A stretch of 14,658 bases of DNA from an uncultured Haemophilus sp. Its GTDB lineage: Bacteria; Pseudomonadota; Gammaproteobacteria; Enterobacterales; Pasteurellaceae. Under the pieces are notes generated by a model, which did not search any database, was not told where the DNA came from, and worked only from the letters and a program-made list of their open reading frames with translations. The position numbers and the translations under genes were made by a program. The first letter of the stretch is position 1. Each line of letters opens with the position of its first letter. Shown piece by piece: positions 13,354-14,658 of the stretch. The stretch is taken from contig NZ_CAJLNI010000041.1 of the NCBI RefSeq assembly GCF_905207935.1, forward strand, positions 1 through 14,658. Reading direction: 5' to 3'.

Positions 13354-13884
13354 TTATTCCGTTACCGTTTTACGGATGAGCTTTTCCGCATTGGCGAGTG
13401 TGTTTTCCACTTCGGCGAACTCTATTTTGCTGCCCGACACCAGCGCGCGCGTATCGTTGAATACGACTTGGACTGCGCCGTCAGCTTCGGTAACGAGGAC
13501 GCGCAACGGCAGTTGCAGGGCGAAGGCGGGGTCTTTTTGCATCAGCGGCGTGCCGGCTTTGGGCGTGCCGAAAACGATGACTTTCGCGGGCTGCATGTCC
13601 AAACCACTTTGTCGCGCTGCGGCTTGGTGGTCGATGACGGCGAACACGGTCATGCCTTTTTCTTTAACGGCGGTTTCCAAACGGCGGACGGTATCGTCGA
13701 AGCTGTATTTGCTGACGGCGGTATGGGTTTGATTCATGGCTGAACTTTGTCGGGAATCGGTTTGTCGGGCGGCATCGCCGCTATGTGAAGCGATGGCGGC
13801 TTTAGCAGCGGGCGCGGCATAGGATACGGCGGCAGGAAGGACGAGTGCGGCGGCAGTCAGCGCAGCAGTCAGTAATTTTTTCAT
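13354..13884 (-). CDS. Periplasmic DUF302 domain protein
   Basis: A 176-aa protein with a clear Sec signal peptide, MKKLLTAALTAAALVLPAAV then SYA/AP, cut near residue 23. A low-complexity Ala/Ser/Gln linker follows to about residue 55. The DUF302 domain covers residues 56-176 with SFDDTVRRLETAVKEKGMTV, FAVIDHQAAARQSGL, VIVFGTPKAGTPLMQKDP and ALQLPLRVLV, all typical. The ATG has GGAGAAACAACC upstream. High GC and flanking DUS mark it as Neisseria DNA. The biochemical role of DUF302 proteins is unknown. The gene appears complete. Confidence 0.92.
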   Translation of the reverse strand: MKKLLTAALTAAALVLPAAVSYAAPAAKAAIASHSGDAARQTDSRQSSAMNQTHTAVSKYSFDDTVRRLETAVKEKGMTVFAVIDHQAAARQSGLDMQPAKVIVFGTPKAGTPLMQKDPAFALQLPLRVLVTEADGAVQVVFNDTRALVSGSKIEFAEVENTLANAEKLIRKTVTE

Positions 13885-13958
13885 GGTTGTTTCTCCAAAC
13901 GGTTGAATAAAGACATCAATCTAAACGGTTCGGCGGCAAAAAGCAATGCCCGTCAGCA

Positions 13959-14000
13959 AAAGGGTCGTCTGAAACGGGAGTGGTTTTCAGACGACCCTTT
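13959..14000 (-). terminator. Perfect inverted DUS-like pair (GGGTCGTCTGAA)
   Basis: AAAGGGTCGTCTGAAA and its exact reverse complement enclose a ten-base loop, followed on the minus strand by TTTTGC. It terminates the chimeric gene at 14010-14357. The 12-mer differs from AGGTCGTCTGAA only in the first base. Confidence 0.85.
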
Positions 14001-14009
14001 GAGACAAAA

Positions 14010-14357
14010 TCAACGCTGCGCATCAACCGCTTCCAATGCGCGCAGGGCGTAAGTGTAGGCTGCGCCTGCGTTCAGGGCGATAGCGGTTGCCAGCGCGCCG
14101 GCGATTTCGCTTTCAGTCGCGCCCGCTTTGGCGGCTGCGGCGGCATGTACGCTGATGCAGCTTTCGCAACGGGTAGTGATGGCGACGGCGATGACAAAGT
14201 ATACGCGCACGTTTTCGTTTGCCGCTTTCTCCAACATGTCACGCGTGCGGGCATCGTTTTTGCCTTCTTGGACGTAGAGTTCGGTAATCGATTTCGGGTT
14301 TTGCCACAGGCGGGCGTTGACTGCGTGGAAGCCGTAGATGAGTCTTTGGTTTGCCAT
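14010..14357 (-). CDS. In-frame chimera: RlmB N-terminus fused to AhpD-like (carboxymuconolactone decarboxylase family) C-terminus
   Basis: A 115-aa open frame. Residues 1-54 (MANQRLIYGFHAVNARLWQN ... NENVRVYF) match the N-terminal substrate-binding domain of RlmB, the 23S rRNA G2251 2'-O-ribose methyltransferase. Residues 55-115 (VIAVAITTRCESCISVHAAA ... ALRALEAVD) match the C-terminal half of an AhpD-like/CMD protein with the redox CxxC and His intact (Cys64, Cys67, His71). The join is at about 14194-14197 and keeps the frame. The methyltransferase SpoU domain and the CMD N-terminal helices are missing, so both parents are partial. It retains the rlmB start and the CMD terminator, so it could be expressed, but activity is doubtful. 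Confidence 0.8.
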   Translation of the reverse strand: MANQRLIYGFHAVNARLWQNPKSITELYVQEGKNDARTRDMLEKAANENVRVYFVIAVAITTRCESCISVHAAAAAKAGATESEIAGALATAIALNAGAAYTYALRALEAVDAQR

Positions 14358-14377
14358 GATTTTGCTTTATAAAAAAT

Positions 14378-14431
14378 TTCAGACGACATTATAACAAGAT
14401 AAGGTCGTCTGAAAGAGAAAGGTCGTCTGAA
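14378..14431. repeat. DUS cluster upstream of the chimera
   Basis: TTCAGACGACAT (14378-14389, one base from the AT-DUS) is followed by two direct AGGTCGTCTGAA copies (14402-14413 and 14420-14431). The first and second face each other and can form a hairpin; the third is an extra tandem copy. Confidence 0.8.
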
Positions 14432-14484
14432 AACAAGTGTAACCGGTATCACGAAAACGCAGCCGCCTACCGCATCAAATACCC

Positions 14485-14658
14485 CTACAGCCCAGAACTG
14501 CCGACGCCGATCAACACGGTAACCAACATGGAAAACCTGCTTGCGGCAAGCACAGTCAGTGCAATGGCAATCAATTCGTGCGGTTTGTTGGACACGAAAT
14601 AAGGCGCGATGACGTAAATCAACACGCAACCCGGCGCAGCTTCCATCACGATTTGTGC
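14485..14658 (-). CDS. azlD: AzlD-like branched-chain amino acid transport protein, C-terminal part (runs off window)
   Basis: The last 57 codons of a small membrane protein read AQIVMEAAPGCVLIYVIAPY, FVSNKPHELIAIALTVLAAS and RFSMLVTVLIGVGSSGL, then TAG at 14485-14487. This fits the AzlD/YgaH family (about 100-110 aa), partner of AzlC in amino-acid export. The tail stops directly after GVGSSGL, which is slightly shorter than I would expect, so the end may be truncated by an early stop. The 5' part is outside the window. Confidence 0.75.
   Translation of the reverse strand, partial: AQIVMEAAPGCVLIYVIAPYFVSNKPHELIAIALTVLAASRFSMLVTVLIGVGSSGL

Noticed and set aside
13354..13743. Plus-strand frames of 145 and 171 aa opposite DUF302
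   Set aside because: High-GC antisense shadows; DUF302 has signal peptide, domain and ribosome binding site.
14433..14530. Plus-strand frame beginning YHENAAAYRIKYPYSPELP
   Set aside because: Looks protein-like but has no start or partner, and the minus strand in the same bases encodes a clear AzlD end.
1..14658. tRNA or rRNA genes
   Set aside because: No cloverleaf-like stretch with a T-loop GTTCRANYC and acceptor pairing was seen, though I could not run a covariance search.

Overview
The window is a mosaic. Bases 1 to about 5400 look like Pasteurellaceae (Haemophilus) core chromosome. Almost everything from about 6000 to the end looks like pieces of commensal or pathogenic Neisseria chromosome, plus some AT-rich genes of unclear origin. 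Both uptake dialects occur. The Haemophilus uptake signal (USS core AAGTGCGGT) is at 1093, 1122, 3502, 3519, 4856, 11870 and 12900. The Neisseria DNA uptake sequence (DUS) occurs as AT-DUS (12164-12195), AG-DUS (6472, 8030) and the AGGTCGTCTGAA form associated with N. mucosa-type commensals (6497, 13325, 14402, 14420). The simplest reading is a Haemophilus genome (H. parainfluenzae/H. haemolyticus type) carrying an island of imported, rearranged Neisseria DNA. A chimeric assembly cannot be excluded from sequence alone.

Region 1 (1-5400, all minus strand) reads, in transcription order: epmC-like EF-P hydroxylase, terminator, prfA, prmC, sirB1-like, kdsA, a USS-pair terminator, a D-2-hydroxyacid dehydrogenase and the start of lolC. 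Three junctions use the same TAATG stop/start overlap. This is an intact housekeeping cluster for translation termination and for LPS and lipoprotein biogenesis.

Region 2 (5401-8660, minus strand) is a polymorphic-toxin/immunity graveyard. It holds a small membrane protein, a DUF2931 protein, a frameshifted gene tail, a decayed Rhs core plus toxin tip, and a lipoprotein gene whose signal peptide is separated from its body by a one-base frameshift.

Region 3 (8660-9860) has an AraC-family regulator divergent from the first third of an Ohr/OsmC peroxidase gene. The peroxidase gene is cut and joined to the first third of a Neisseria nnrS gene in the opposite orientation.

Region 4 (9861-11703) holds a very AT-rich cadD-type cadmium transporter that sits exactly at the end of a diverged duplicate of an ABC-ATPase 3' end. 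After it come a 154-bp inverted-repeat element, the intact ABC ATPase and the last 35 codons of its permease.

Region 5 (11704-13310) has two perfect 361-bp direct repeats around a lysR start fragment and an orphan acidic 136-aa gene, followed by the truncated end of an IS3-family element. Each repeat is a REPIN/MITE-like element. Its ends are 27-nt hairpins of the same architecture that differ by four compensated base pairs, and it carries one Haemophilus USS.

Region 6 (13311-14658) is Neisseria-like: a periplasmic DUF302 protein, an in-frame chimera of the RlmB N-terminus with an AhpD-like/carboxymuconolactone decarboxylase C-terminus, a DUS cluster, and the end of an azlD-like gene.

The notable pattern is that nearly every Neisseria gene edge in regions 3-6 is a truncation or fusion point, and that a USS-bearing element sits at several of these joints.
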